From: Metaphire vulgaris
Taxonomy: Eukaryota > Annelida > Clitellata > Crassiclitellata > Megascolecidae
Reading direction: 5' to 3'
Assembly (NCBI GenBank): GCA_018105865.1
Contig: CM030832.1
Location: 20,772,019-20,836,018 of the forward strand
Length of the DNA: 64,000 nt
In this document: positions 42,768 through 54,125 of the stretch, one piece after another
Layout: the number at the start of each line of letters is the position of its first letter
How positions within the stretch are numbered: position 1 is the first letter of the stretch
Made by a program: the position numbers and the translations under genes
Notes under the pieces: model-generated
Databases searched by the model: none
Told to the model about the DNA's origin: nothing
Seen by the model: the letters and a program-made list of their open reading frames with translations, nothing else

Positions 42768-43123
42768 TTAATATTAGATGGTTTGACTTCACATGCAACG
42801 ATGAAGTATACATGCATTCTACATTATTAGAGACTGTACAAGCATTGTTCGTCGTCAACGTCTCGGCCTCTTTGGGCACGTCACAAGACTTCCACCAGCA
42901 GTACCTGACTCAGCTGCCTAGCAATGCAACTTTAAGACAGACATTAGGATTACAGGATGGAATCGTCCACGAGGCACACCACCAATCACTTGGCTTCACC
43001 AAATCCATGGGGACTGTGGATTACCAGTGACCAAAGCCTTCCAATGTGCACAGAATAGATAGTTGTGGCGTATAATCGCAACGGCCGAAAGGTTATGCGC
43101 TTAAATAATAATAATATTAATAA

Positions 43124-43650
43124 CGTTGAACTAGAGAGCAGAAGGTTGTGGGTTCGATACTGCAGGAGCCCTAAGGTCAATTTAGACTTACTCAATAGAG
43201 GGCAGGAGCCGTAAAGGTCGACTCAGCCTTTTTCTCGGTGGTAAAATGAGAAGCAGTGGTAAAAATCTCTGCGATAAGTCAAACAGGTACACTATGCGAC
43301 ACACTAGCCCTGTATTTGCCCTCAGCCAAGCATTGCACGCTTGGCTGAGGGCTATAGCAATGAAGATCAGCGCCGCCCTATGAGCCCGTGAGGCTCAGGA
43401 AAGACTTTGACCTTTTTTGACTGACAATAGACAATATACAGAATTAATATTATATTATTATAACAAATAGACAGTGGTAACACAATTATATCAAACCAAA
43501 CCGGAAGTAGTAGCCATTGTGGTTTGGTTATTTGACTGACAATAGACAATATGTCAGCGTTGTCAAAGCGCTTTTGACTTTGGTACTTAACCATGTTACA
43601 GCGCTATAAAAATTGTCTTAGTAATAATAATAATAATAATAATACAGGGC
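43124..43650 (+). repeat. tRNA-like SINE with LINE-type tail
   Basis: GTTGAACTAGAGAGCAGAAG followed by GTTGTGGGTTCGATACTG resembles tRNA boxes A and B (GGTTCGATAC). The body runs through TGGTAAAATGAGAAGCAGTG to GTCAAAGCGCTTTTGACTTT, then ACAGCGCTATAAAAATTGTC and an (AAT)n tail at 43621-43643. The 3' end has the same signature as LINE-C copies. A 14-bp-arm hairpin (43324-43358) lies inside. Part of the repeat is disturbed by a small duplication at 43416-43552. Box A is weak, so it is unlikely to be transcribed now. Confidence 0.55.
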
Positions 43651-43743
43651 AGTGGCAAAATGAGTAGCAGTGGTAAAAAGCTGTTCAAAGTCAAACAGCT
43701 ATGTATGTACACTTGTACAGTGTATGTATGTATGTATGTACAG

Positions 43744-44253
43744 CAGAGTTGGGCAAAATCAAATCATGATTTGATTCAATTGTGATTTAAATCACAAGGG
43801 TTGATTTGATTTGAGAGCCAAAGATTTGATTTAAAAATTCAGTGATTTGATTCGATTTGATTTGGGTTGGCTTTTATTCGATTCGATTTGAAAGCCAAAT
43901 CACCATTATAGTACATATAGATATTCTGAGTTAAACTGAGATCTTACTAACTTAGACTCAATAGTTAAATGCTAATGTGGTAAGAGGCAGTAGTATTTTT
44001 GTGACAGTGGTAACACAATTATATCAAACCAAACCGGAAGTAGTAGCCATTGTGGTTTGGTTATTTGCGCAGTTATTATTTCACGAGAGGCACATGTCGT
44101 TTGGTTGCGGAATCCGGGAAAGACGGCCATTAAATTTCTGCATTCAGGGCAATTGCAATTGCATTATCATGATGTCAGATAATTCAGAAGAGAACAGTAT
44201 TAATGCAATGTTAGGTTGCTTCTTTGATGACAGAAAGATTTTGCCCAACTCTG
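43744..44253. mobile_element. hAT-type MITE (CAGAGTTGGGCAAAATC ends)
   Basis: CAGAGTTGGGCAAAATC at 43744 and its exact inverse ending at 44253 form the terminal inverted repeats. The left third is built of TGATTTGATT words. The 3' flank starts GTATGTAT and the 5' flank lies in a (GTAT)n stretch, so a target duplication is likely but cannot be fixed. 510 bp, no transposase. Confidence 0.8.
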
Positions 44254-44436
44254 GTATGTATAGTTGTATACTCACCTCATTATATAATGAGCAAGCATAG
44301 CATAGCCAAAGACATGGAGACTGTTTACCAGTACTGATTCATCTAAAACTAGTTTGTAAGCTGTTTTACTTCACAGAGGAAATGAACATGGATCTGTTCC
44401 AACACGTCTAAAGGAAACCTATGAAAATCTTCTGTT

Positions 44437-44958
44437 TTGACCAAGATCAGATACACAGAAAATAACTGGAGGGTATGTGGAGACCTTAATGTTATCTGTA
44501 CGCTGCTTGGTCAGCAGAAAGGCTATACAAAAATGCCATGCTTTTGTGTAAGTGGGGCAGCAGGCCAGAAGTCACTGGCAAAAGCAAAACTGGCCACCTC
44601 AACTCAATTTGAAGTCTGGATCTAAAAACATTATTGGTATGAGATTAATTGACCCACCGCTAGTCTTACTGCCACCACTGCACACCAAATTGGGTCTGCT
44701 TAAGCAGTATGTATACTAGCACCTAGACAACGAAGGAGAGTGCTTCAGTGCTTCAAATACATTCGCAACAAATTTTCAGGAGTAAGCCATGAAAAAGTGA
44801 AAGTTTTTTTCGGCCCACAAATTCTTACCGAATCGCAATTTCTTCCATTAAAATATCTTTTTGACTCAACGATTTTCGCCAATTTTTGCGATAGGTCCCT
44901 TGAAAACAACAATGAGCCCCCAAATGTTGAAGGCTCGTGGCGCAATGTTGTGAAATGA
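44437..44958 (+). pseudogene. Decayed repetitive protein, transposon-associated (not named)
   Basis: In broken frames the plus strand reads NWRVCGDLNVICTLLGQQKG, YTKMPCF-C, LVDPPLVLLPPLHTKLGLLK, GECFKYIRNKFSGVSHEKV and FFGPQIL. I associate this order (WRVCGDLK.I..LLGQQ.G..K.PCFLC... ...VLLPPLHIKLGLMK...G..F.YL...FP..S..K...GIF.GPQI) with a protein that is highly repeated in several invertebrate genomes and looks transposon-borne. The superfamily is not clear to me. Stops near 44625 and 44730. Confidence 0.5.
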
Positions 44959-45249
44959 GATAAGAATGAATAGATTTTAATATGATATACAATTTACACA
45001 AAGCTAATTCACGACAACAAAACCGGAAGCAATTCAACTGCATTAATAAGTAAGTAAATAAACAAACAAGAGAGGATTTCACAACAAGTTGAATATTGAA
45101 TGCCTAAATATTTAATAATTTTTAATTTAAAAATAAAAGCTCCTGCAAAGTTTTGGACAATACAAATCTTGTTGGGTATATGTCTCACCGTTTCTGGGCA
45201 TGCACCCATGCGCCCACCTTACAGGGAACATTGATACTGGAATGTCAGG

Positions 45250-48200
45250 ATGATGATACAATTTGACACAACTCGTCCGTGACTCGACCCACAATTGTGG
45301 AGGGCTGCTGTACTTAGTCATCGGACCATGCAACAGCGAATCTCACGATGTTGATGTTAGTGAGGTTGGGCTTTCAGACCACAAGTTGGTCCATTGGGCG
45401 ATGTCTGCCGCCTGACCCTGCCCAGAGTACATGACAATATCTCAGAGGCACTGGTCATCCTTCAACAAAGACCTGTTCATCGAGCGGCTGGAAATGTCCA
45501 AGCTCTGTTGGCCATCGGACTTGGATCATACTCTGTCTGCTTTGGTGATGGCAGAACACTACCAAAGAGTGATAACGGGCATCCTAGATCCGAACTCACC
45601 GTCCTTACTACGATCAAGATTGTGAAGCGAGCCCGTCGCATTGCTCGCCGTCTCGAGAGAGCCTACTGCAAAATGAAATGCACTGGGTCGACCACGGAGG
45701 CGGAAGCACTCAACTCCTGGCACTCAGCCCTTCAAGCCAGCAGGTACCTGGTGCAGTCCAAAGGATGCAAATACTGGAGGGATGCCCTAGAGTTGGTGCC
45801 ACTCAACTCTAAGATGACGTGGCACAAGGTTGATAGACTTGAATCACCAACTCTATGCCGACGACACTCAGTTATTCCTGTCCTTTTCGCCATCCTCATT
45901 TGACACATCAATTACTTTGCTTGAATCAGCATTCTCGTCTATTTCGTCATGGATGTCATCTAACCTCCTTGCTCTTAATCCATCCAAGACTGAATTCCTC
46001 TTAATAGGTCTACCCCAACAAGTTAAAAAAATTGACAGTCCCAAGCTAGTCCTGACTCCAGGTACCACAATAACCTCTGCTCCAACTGCAAAAAATCTTG
46101 GTTTCAAAATTGATTCATCCCTAAATTTAGAATCACAGATCTCCCAACTATCGAAATCCTGCTATGCCCATATTCGTGATCTACGTCGCCTCCGTCCTTG
46201 CCTTGACACCAAAACTGCATCCACAATCGCCACTTCAATAGTCCATTCCAAACTGGATTACTGCAACTCCCTTTACTATAACCTCCCAAAAACCTCCATC
46301 AACAAATTACAATCAATTCAAAATGCACTAGCCCGAGCAGTAACCAAATCACCAAAGTTCTGCCATATTTCATCCATACTGAAGACACTACACTGGCTTA
46401 AAATATCCGAATGTATACAGTACAAGATAATAACGATTACTTACAGTTCACTTCATTCGTCAAAACAGGTTTACCTTCGTAAACTCTTAACGCCTCAGCC
46501 TCCCCGACCTACACGATCATCATCTCATCTCACACTTTCACGCCCGTTAAATCAGTCATCACTCAAAATCTGCAACCGCGCTTTATCATACGCCGCACCA
46601 GAACCAGAACAAAATCTTTGGAACTCAGAACTTTGGAACTCAATTCCAGCCTCCCTCCGCAGCCTACGACATGGTCAAACAATAAGCTCCGAATCCTCAT
46701 TTCCTTTAATTCCTTCACTGTCTCCTCAAACCTTTAGGTCTAAACTTAAAACCTTCCTATTCGAAAAGTCATTTCCCCCATAGCAACAACAACCTGACCC
46801 GCCGCCTCATAGATACACTGACCTTTGCCCGGCCGACAAACCACCCTGGCTATAGCTATTTCAAGAAAGATTAAGCACATAAGAATAAGCAGCTACTGCT
46901 GTGCTGCTTCCCGGGGCGCTGTAGAAGTTTACGAGATTTTACTTTACTTTACTTACTTACTTACTCCTTCGGCAATGCTAACCCTGGCTCCTGCTTGCCA
47001 TCCAGATTTACAGCTGAGAATTTCCACCAACACCTGGATGACAAAATCAGCAGCATTAGGGAGAGAAATGCTGGCACTGGTCCAGCAGAGTGCACGGTAC
47101 ACTCTGGGTCCACTCTGGATAAGTTCTCTTTGTTATCCACAAAGGACGTCATGGCAATCTTGTGCAGTCGGCGCCCAACAAGCAGTGCGCAGCGGACGTA
47201 CTGCCCCATTCCTCACGATGCTTTTCTCCACCTCCCTGAAGACTGGAGAATTACTCTCGCCCACCTGGAAGCATACGGCACTCTATCTGCATCTTAAGTG
47301 CCCTGGTTCTGACCCTGCTGAAATGTCCAATTATCGCCCAGTATCCAACCTCCTTTTCCTTTTGAAAGTGCTAAAGAGGGTTGTAAATATGCAAATGATC
47401 CGATACCTGGCATCTAATGTCCTCATACTGAGGAACCAGTCAGTGTACTGGCGTGGCCATTTGACTGAAACTGCTGTATTGCGAATATTCAACAACATCG
47501 TAGACGCGATTGCAAACGGCCAGCTGGCCCTCCTCTGTTCACTTGATCTTTTGGCAGCCTTCAATACCGTGGATCATGATATCATCATTCGTCGACTTTA
47601 ACTCTTCTTTCAGTAAGGGTCCTAATACTGACCCCTGCGGCACACCGCTGAGGCCCTATTGTGGCTTGCGACTCCCAGGAGGGGGCACATGATTAGTTGT
47701 GCTACGTTCCTGATCAACGGAGAGCACGTCCTTCCCTCCACCAAAGTGCGCCTCTTGGGAGTCCACTTCGACGCATTGCTCGCGTTTGACGTCCATATTG
47801 GAAACGTCTCTCGGTCCTGTTATAATCAGCTGCAGCAGAACAGGGAGATCCGCCGTCACCTACCAACCTCGGCGGTGACTCTACCAGGGGCAACGCCTGG
47901 CTACGTGACTACCTTACCAACAGAATGCAGTCAGTCTGCTGGAAAGGACAAACGTCATCCCCGTGCTGGGTCCTCAGCGGTGTGCCTCAGGGATCAGTAT
48001 TAGAACCCTTACTTTTCATTCATTATGTCGCAGATATTAGTGACAGTCAGGTCCTGCGGTCTGGAAGCGCACTCTTACATGAACAATGTGCAAATATCCT
48101 CTTTTGTGCCTCCCCTCTGACACGAAGGGACTCCGCACTCACATCATTGACTGTATCACCAGGATTAAAAAGTGGACTGATGTGAATTGTCTTGCACTAA

Positions 48201-48966
48201 ATCCCTGTAAAACAGAGCTATTGTGGCTCATGACTCCCAGGAGCCCGGGGCACCTGATTAGTCGTGCTCCGTTCCTGATTGACGGAGAGCATGTCCTTCC
48301 CTCCATGAAAGTGCACCTCTTGGGAGTCCATTTCGATGCATCGCTCACAGTCGACGTCCATATTGGAAACGTCTCTCGGTCCTGTTATCATCAGCTGTGG
48401 CAGATCAAGGAGATCCATCACCATCACTAGTCCACTTTCACCAACCTCAACATCTCTAGGGCCTGCCTTTTCGGCTGGAGATGGTTCTTAATGCCTCTGC
48501 CCGGATGATCTTCGGAGTAAGAAGGGGAGATAACATCTCCCCTTTTCCGAAGGAGAAGCTACATTGGCTTCGCATCCCGGAGTGTATTGCCCATAAAAGG
48601 TGTATTCTCACGTTCCAAGCCCTGCACGATCCAGCCTTCCTGGACTATCTGGCAGCTTTGTTCCTGAGGCCCCTGTCGACTGACAGGTGTCTGCAACTAA
48701 GGTCCAGTCAAGATGTCAAACTGGTCTTCCCTCATCCATCTAGGACTGAAAAATTTGGTGAGAGGTCGTTCAAGTGTGGAAATCCCATTCTTTGGAATGC
48801 ATTAGCTGGGCACGTGACTAGAGTCCACTCTCAATTCGTTCATAAGGAAATTTAAAACTTATTTCTATGAGACCTCGTATAAGTGTAAAGCGCTCTAGCC
48901 TTTGGCCCTTCATCCATGTTTCTGCGCTATATAAATTGACTTATTAACCTAACCTAACCTAACCTA
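45250..48966 (+). pseudogene. LINE-C copy interrupted by LINE-A, with displaced duplication
   Basis: Endonuclease end: LVRDSTHNCGGLLYLVIGP and SEVGLSDHKLVHWAM near 45270-45410. Linker to about 45828 (LELVPLNSKMTWHKVDRL). LINE-A copy 45829-46975 follows. The linker resumes at 46990 (FTAENFHQHLDDKISSIRER), then RT start with AEMSNYRPVSNL, LTETAVLRIF, LLAAFNTVDHDIIIR to 47600. 47680-47880 repeats material that properly belongs at 48240-48430 (SCYHQLWQ region). Then GVPQGSVLEPLLF at about 47975, LALNPCKTELLWLMTPRS, LHWLRIPE and FGERSFKCGNPILWNAL. Tail (CCTAA)n at 48945-48966. YADD not found. Confidence 0.8.
45829..46975 (+). pseudogene. LINE-A copy, RT end to (TTAC)n tail
   Basis: A 317-residue open frame, the longest good LINE frame in the window: LYADDTQLFLSFSP (YADD near 45854), LLALNPSKTEFLLIGLPQQ, AKNLGFKIDSSLNLESQISQ, HSKLDYCNSLYYNLP, ILKTLHWLKISECIQYKII and FRSKLKTFLFEKSFPP. 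Then 3' UTR and (TTAC)n at 46945-46972. 5'-truncated just before the YADD. A short duplicated LWNSE segment near 46617 adds about 5 residues. Inserted in the LINE-C linker; relatively young. Confidence 0.9.
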
Positions 48967-48969
48967 GAG

Positions 48970-49790
48970 CTACTCCATCCTCCTTGCTCATTTCCTGGAT
49001 GGCCATGTCTTCAGTCTACAACCAGCTATCTTTTCAGTGTGCCATAAGCGTTATTCCTGAAATGAGGTTTTGAACCAGTCGGGCCTCTTCTCTGGAATAC
49101 TCCTGACACCAGTTAACATAGTTTTGTATATTAGCAACTACTGATTCCACCAAGGCCCTCTTTTTGAAATGACCTAGAACTCAGACATCTCTATATCAAT
49201 ATGCAGTAATTGCAGTGAGAGCACTGCTGCACTTCTGAGTGATTCTTCAGAAGAGATGCTATACAAATATTCTGTTACGTTACATTACATAGTTCATTTA
49301 AATGTTTGAATGTTAACATTTTGAAAAATACCGTTAATTCATAACGTTCGTTTAATTCCTTTTCTAGTCAGAAGGTTTAAATGTTTTCTGAGAGTATTTT
49401 TAAATATAAAAAATTCGGAAAAATAAGCATTACTATTTTGTGACTTTCTTTCACAGTTCAAAACCATAAATGAATTTAAACTTTGAAAATTGACAACCTA
49501 ATCTTAATGCAATAAAAATGGCTAAATTATAAATGAAAAGCAAAGATCGTCCGTTTTGTATCTAAAATCATCTTAATTATCATCATCAGAATATCCGTTC
49601 ATCATCATCATCATCATCACCATCACGCTGTCCCCATCAAGAGGTTACGGGAATGGGTCTGAACGTTATTGAAGCAGCCCACCACCAGACCGACAGACTG
49701 ATGCGAACTGGACTAACCATGGTGGATTAGCTGTGATTTGAAACATGGAATTAACATCACAAAACCACCACCACAACGTTTGAGTATTTG
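48970..49790. other. Unassigned; weak protein similarity on minus strand
   Basis: Near 49020-49165 the minus strand reads LVESVVANIQNYVNWCQEYS and REEARLVQNLISGITLMAH, which looks like a piece of a transposase-like protein but is not assigned. The remainder is A/T-rich; short (ATC)n and (CAT)n runs lie at 49590-49625. Confidence 0.35.
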
Positions 49791-49805
49791 TGCTGCCGGG
49801 TCGGC

Positions 49806-49842
49806 CGCCACCACCACCACCACCACCACCACCACCACCACC
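49806..49842 (+). repeat. (CAC)n microsatellite
   Basis: About 12 CAC units. It yields poly-Pro/poly-Gly open frames on the two strands that are not genes. Confidence 0.9.
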
Positions 49843-49863
49843 TCTATTACTGTACATGGCTCT

Positions 49864-50960
49864 TAACCCCTTAACTGGGTTTGCCGTTTATAAATGGCGC
49901 ATGTCAATCATTCGCCAAATGGGATCCCTGTTTATAAACGGCGCTCAACTTCAGCGTCTGTTCCTCAAATGGGTTCACCGTTTATAAACGTTGCAATGTA
50001 ATAATTATGATCTAGTTATTATACATTCACTATATGTTAGCTCTTTTTTTAGCTATTGTGCCCGATATAAGCAAAGAATATAGGATTTATTCGACCGAGG
50101 GCCGGATTTTGGCTTTGCAAAAAAGTAATTTCTCGGCTTGAAATATGATAGCTACCCCAAATTTGGTCCGATCTTCAAAATTTTTGAACTATTCTGTTCC
50201 AATGACACCCCCTACAACTTTGCCGCTCACCCAAGTGGGGCCACCACTGAAAAATTTTTGCTATTGAGCTTTGAAAACATTTTTTGGGAGTGGGTCCTAT
50301 TTTAGGCTGTAGAGTGGACCCTACCCCAAATTTTTTGGCACGGATGGATAAAAAGAACAATAAAAATGCTAAACAACGATGCAAACCTCATTTTTCTAGC
50401 TTCTATATAGCCTGAAATGTTTGGTTTTCAGATTTCAAAATTTTCGAAAAATTGTCATTTTCTCCAAGCAATGAGTTCTAGGGTTTGAAATATGATAACT
50501 ACCCCAAATTGGGTCCGATCTTCGAAATTTTTGAATTATTCTGTTCCAATGACACCCCCTACAACTTTGCCGCTGACCCAAGTGGGGTCACCACTAAAAA
50601 ATCTTTGCTATTGAGCTTTGAAAAAAATTTTTGGGAGGGGTCCTATTTTAGGCTGTAGAGTGGACCCTGCCCCAAAAATTATTTTGGGATGGATGGATAG
50701 AAAGAACAATAAAAATGCTAAACAATGGTACAAACCTCATTTGTTAAGCTTCTATATAGCCTGAAATATAGTAAATTTAAAAAGTACATGTTCACAGTTC
50801 ATATGAATGCTTTTTCTAAAATTAATTACCCAGAAGATAATTTATTAACAATGAATAAGGTATGCTCTGGGATGATGAACAATAAAAATGCTAAACAATG
50901 GTACAAACCTCATTTTTGATGCCTGATGATGATGATAAAATTAATTGATAATTTATTAAC
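49864..50960 (+). repeat. ~338-bp tandem repeat with possible piggyBac-like start
   Basis: Starts TTAACCCCTTAACTGGG, with three ~45-bp units of the form AAATGGG...TTTATAAACGGCGC at 49874-49995. Then a unit starting GAAATATGATAGCTACCCCA (50140) recurs at 50478 (GAAATATGATAACTACCCCA), period about 338 bp, and a third unit is cut short near 50760. Each unit holds TTTTAGGCTGTAGAGTGGAC and AAAATGCTAAACAA. An inverted relative is at 52727-53255. Confidence 0.7.
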
Positions 50961-50994
50961 AATGATGATGATGATGATGATGATGATGATGGGA

Positions 50995-51580
50995 AATGTG
51001 AGAAAGACATAACATCAAGAATAGGATTGGCCAACCAAAGCAGCATTCTGGGAACTTAAAACGATACTTACAAATAGGCACATCTCTTACAAGACACAAT
51101 TAAGAGTGCTCAAATGCTATATTTGGTCAGTACTCTTGCATGGAGCAGAGACATGGACTATATCCAAGGCAATGGAGAAGAAATTGGAAGCCACAGAAAT
51201 GTGGTTTCTGCGAAGGATGCTGAAGATTTCATGGATGGAAAAGAAAACCAATGAAGAGATTTTGAATGAAATTGGAATAGAAAGAAGTCTGATGGCAACC
51301 ATCAAAAAGAGGCAGCTTTCCTTCTTCGGACATGTAATGAGGAAAGAAGGACTGGAGCATTTGGTAATAACCGGAAAAGTGGAGGGAAAAAGAGCCAGAG
51401 GAAGGCAGAGAAACACATATGTAGACTGCCTACGAGAAGGAATTGAGAGAATAATGAATAACATCGAACTAATAAGAGGATGTCAAGATAGAACAAAGTG
51501 GAAATCCATGGTCACTAACGTAGAAATACACAGCACGCTGACGCAGAAATACACAGCACCTAAAGAAGAAGAAGAATTAC
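50995..51580 (+). pseudogene. LINE-E C-terminal part, nearly open frame
   Basis: A 167-residue open frame: LLHGAETWTISKAMEKKLEA, MWFLRRMLKISWMEKKTNEE, RQLSFFGHVMRKEGLEHLVI, GKRARGRQRNTYVDCLREGI, RGCQDRTKWKSMV. This is the post-RT region of a LINE; the RT itself is missing (5'-truncated). A (ATG)n run at 50966-50990 precedes it and a (GAA)n tail follows at 51565-51577. It is the best preserved of the three LINE-E copies (others 21465-22130, 30668-30790). Confidence 0.85.
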
Positions 51581-51636
51581 CCAGAATGGTGATGTCTTGT
51601 AAAATGTAATTCCTCTGATAAGGGTCCCCTGTTAAG

Positions 51637-52723
51637 CAGTGTGATTTCAGTTATTGATTATTTTTCAGCTACAGTTACAGTTAAAGTTATTGAAATTATT
51701 TTCCAGTTATAGTTACAGTTAAAGTTATTGTCATTTTTCAGTTAGAGTTTCAGTTACAGGTAATTATTTTTCAGTTATTTTCAGTTAATCGCCATTGAAC
51801 ACGTTAATGAAATTTTGATGCTTTTTCTTAACAAGCAATAACTCTATTCTCTCTTATTTATTGAAAAATCTACTTAGGCCTATAGGTCCATATTTCCACA
51901 TGCATGTCCATGGGTCCATTTTTTAGAACCCAACCCGACCCATCAAATCTCCAACCCAGCCCAACCCACCATAACTGCCTAATTTTCTGACCCAACCCAA
52001 CCCATAGATGTAAGAACATGATTGAAATACATGAGTAATGCCATCGTTGAGTTCTAGAATATCGCGATTTAAGTATCTGCCCTTCACCTGTTTTATCACA
52101 GGAAACCAGAGCATACCTTATTCATTGTTAATAAATTATCTCCGGGCTTTCGAGCCTTGACCGAATACATGACACGTTTATCTGATCTCAGTTGTTAAGT
52201 AAGGTATGTGTCAGGCTGTCAGCGCTGATACAAGCACCCCTCCATCCCCAGTGCTGGGAAGTGGAGGTTCTTATGCAATTTATGGTGTGTGTGGGGAATG
52301 AACATTCTTCCCTTTGGACATGCCGATAATCCCCTCAGACATTATCTCCCCTGGTACACCCAATGAAATGACACCCCCGGACATAATCCCACCCTTTGTT
52401 TACTCAATGGGCTTTAATGAAATCTACTGGCGCTGTGATGAAATAGAATGAATGTCACTTTCACTATTGAAATGTTCTCTATTGAAATCTTCTCTAAATC
52501 AAAATTGAAATCGTTTCTACTCAATAGAATATCTTTTTATGTGGTGTTTGACTTTTTAAGTTTGTAATTTTTCAGTTATTTCAACTATTTAAGTTATTTA
52601 TTTTCAGTGACAGTTACAGTAATTGGTACTTTTCAGTTATAGTTACAGTTATAGTTAACTGATTTGTTATTTTTCAGTTAACTGATATTTCAGTTACAGT
52701 TAGAGTTAACTGAAACCACACTG
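51637..52723. mobile_element. hAT element, same family as 25667-27299
   Basis: Ends CAGTGTGATTTCAGTTATTG and, inward from the right, CAGTGTGGTTTCAGTTAACT, with long CAGTTACAGTTA-rich subterminal blocks. Target duplication CTGTTAAG (51629-51636) against CTGTTAAC (52724-52731), 7 of 8 matching. The interior shares GATGCTTTTTCTTAA...TATTCTCTCT..TT.ATTGAAAAATC with the copy at 25667. No transposase. Confidence 0.87.
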
Positions 52724-52726
52724 CTG

Positions 52727-53255
52727 TTAACCCGTTGCAGGGGGATTTAATTTTTTCAAGTCGTCCCCAATCGGGGTATTTAATTTGGGGGAAAGGCGTT
52801 CATGTGAAAATATGAACATACAAGTTTTAAACTTACTATATTGCAGGCTATGTAGAAGCTAGAAAGATGCGGTTTGCACCGTTGTTTAGCATTTCTATTG
52901 CTCTTTCGAACCATCCGTGTCAAATAAGAAAATTTTGGGGTAGGTCCACCCTACAGCCCAAAATAGGACCCCTCCCCAATATTTTGGTCAAATTTTGTTC
53001 CAAGCCCAATAGCAAAAATTTTTCCACGGTAACCCCAAAACTGTGAGCGAGAAAGTTTTAAAGGGGTGTAATTGGAACAGAATAATGCAAAAATTTTGAA
53101 GATTGGACAAAATTTGAGGTAGTTATGATTTTTCAAACAATATTACTCAATGCTCGAAGAAATGACAATTTTTCGAACAGATTTTCAATCTGAGAAACCG
53201 AACAACTCAGTATATTTCAGGCTATATAGAAGCTAAAAAGATGTGCCTTAGAACC
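52727..53255 (-). repeat. Inverted copy of the 49864-50960 repeat
   Basis: Begins TTAACCCGTTGCAGGGGGAT, a piggyBac-like start, then carries in inverse sense TTGTTTAGCATTTCTATTGC, CCACCCTACAGCCCAAAATA and TTTCAGGCTATATAGAAGCT, all found in the plus orientation at 50130-50770. The hAT at 51637-52723 sits at its TTAA edge. Confidence 0.65.
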
Positions 53256-53299
53256 TGGATATGAAAGTATGCTGATTTGCAGAGTATGTCAACATGTTC

Positions 53300-53960
53300 A
53301 TCAAATGACAATGTGTCGTCAATGGTTACACCCTGACTGCGGATGATGATTTTCGTTTGAATGCAATGGGTGCTGATTGCAACAGATGATATTCTGCCAT
53401 CCGTTCATTGCCGCAAGTGAATTCTGACAATGGCTTTTGTCTTGTCTGGTCAGTGACAATCCACTGACATCAAGCCTGAGGTGAACAGCTTGAGAACAGT
53501 TGTCCAGAGTCAACATTGCTTTGTTTTTAGTGCACACGATATACAATTGTGTGTCATCAGCATATTGTGCTAGGTTCACTGAGGGCGAGGCTGCAATTTG
53601 TGTTACCGGAGCCACATACAGTGTAAATAATTAATAGCAGTCTGAGTATGGAGACTTGTGGGACTTCAAATTCACAGCGCCATGTTGACAACTGTTTACT
53701 GCCAACACATACTCTCTGAGTGTGGCAAGTGAGGTACAGCGCTATCTAGTTGAGAAGCCGCCCGGAGATGCCAAATGCATAGTGAAGCCTGCACAGCAGA
53801 GTATTAATATCAACTGTGTCAAAGGCAGATGACAGGTCCAATTGCAGTATGGAAGTCCAATGGCCAGCATCAGCTGCACCATACAAGTCATTCAGCATTT
53901 TCAGCAATGCTGTTATTACTAGAATATTATTATTATTAGAATATTGTGAAGAACTCAATA
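53300..53960 (-). pseudogene. LINE reverse transcriptase fragment (L2/CR1-like)
   Basis: Minus strand: ILQLDLSSAFDTVDINTLLC, FEVPQVSILRLLL-like motif, LAQYADDTQLYIVCTKNK (YADD near 53560) and, in decayed form, the following LN..KT region. Stops between 53620 and 53750. Both ends truncated. A 90-bp gap of T/A-rich sequence separates it from the BACE exon at 54126. Confidence 0.75.
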
Positions 53961-54125
53961 GTATTACCGTTACTTCAATATTTTACTAATTTACTATTTT
54001 GTTTTACTTTAAAAGACATTTCATTATCATAGAACTAAACTTTTCATTGAAAACAAAATGAATTTATTAAAATTTATGAAAGCAAAGCTAGCTATAATTG
54101 CTAAATGATAAGGAGGAATTCTCAC

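Larger units (their letters stand above)
41480..43060 (+). pseudogene. LINE-G copy split by a Harbinger-like MITE
   Basis: First part 41482-42010: MDYITNLVTAGNMGIQLG, FTDLDYAGDAILFEES (YAGD in place of YADD), SVESFCYLGSNM, IASSVMQSLDRIWQQRRLSL and, after a frame change, LYGSETWTI and AVHTKAQCRIL. The MITE 42014-42767 follows. Second part 42770-43060: NIRWFDFTCNDEVYMHST, LFVVNVSASLGTSQDF and HHQSLGFTKSMGTVDY. Same family as 38825-40270. The two parts are in the correct order, so the MITE is a simple insertion. Confidence 0.85.

Noticed and set aside
43124..43200. A functional tRNA gene
   Set aside because: Only box B is good. There is no cloverleaf, and the sequence runs into a SINE body with a LINE-like tail.
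45009..45209. Minus-strand frame with HIPNKICIVQNFAGAF as a BACE exon
   Set aside because: It looks slightly like HVPNLFSLQLCGAGF, but the true exon with FDSLVKQ and LHLCG is at 38114-38227 with correct phase and splice sites.
49666..49987. Poly-Gly and poly-Pro proteins
   Set aside because: They are translations of a (CAC)n microsatellite.
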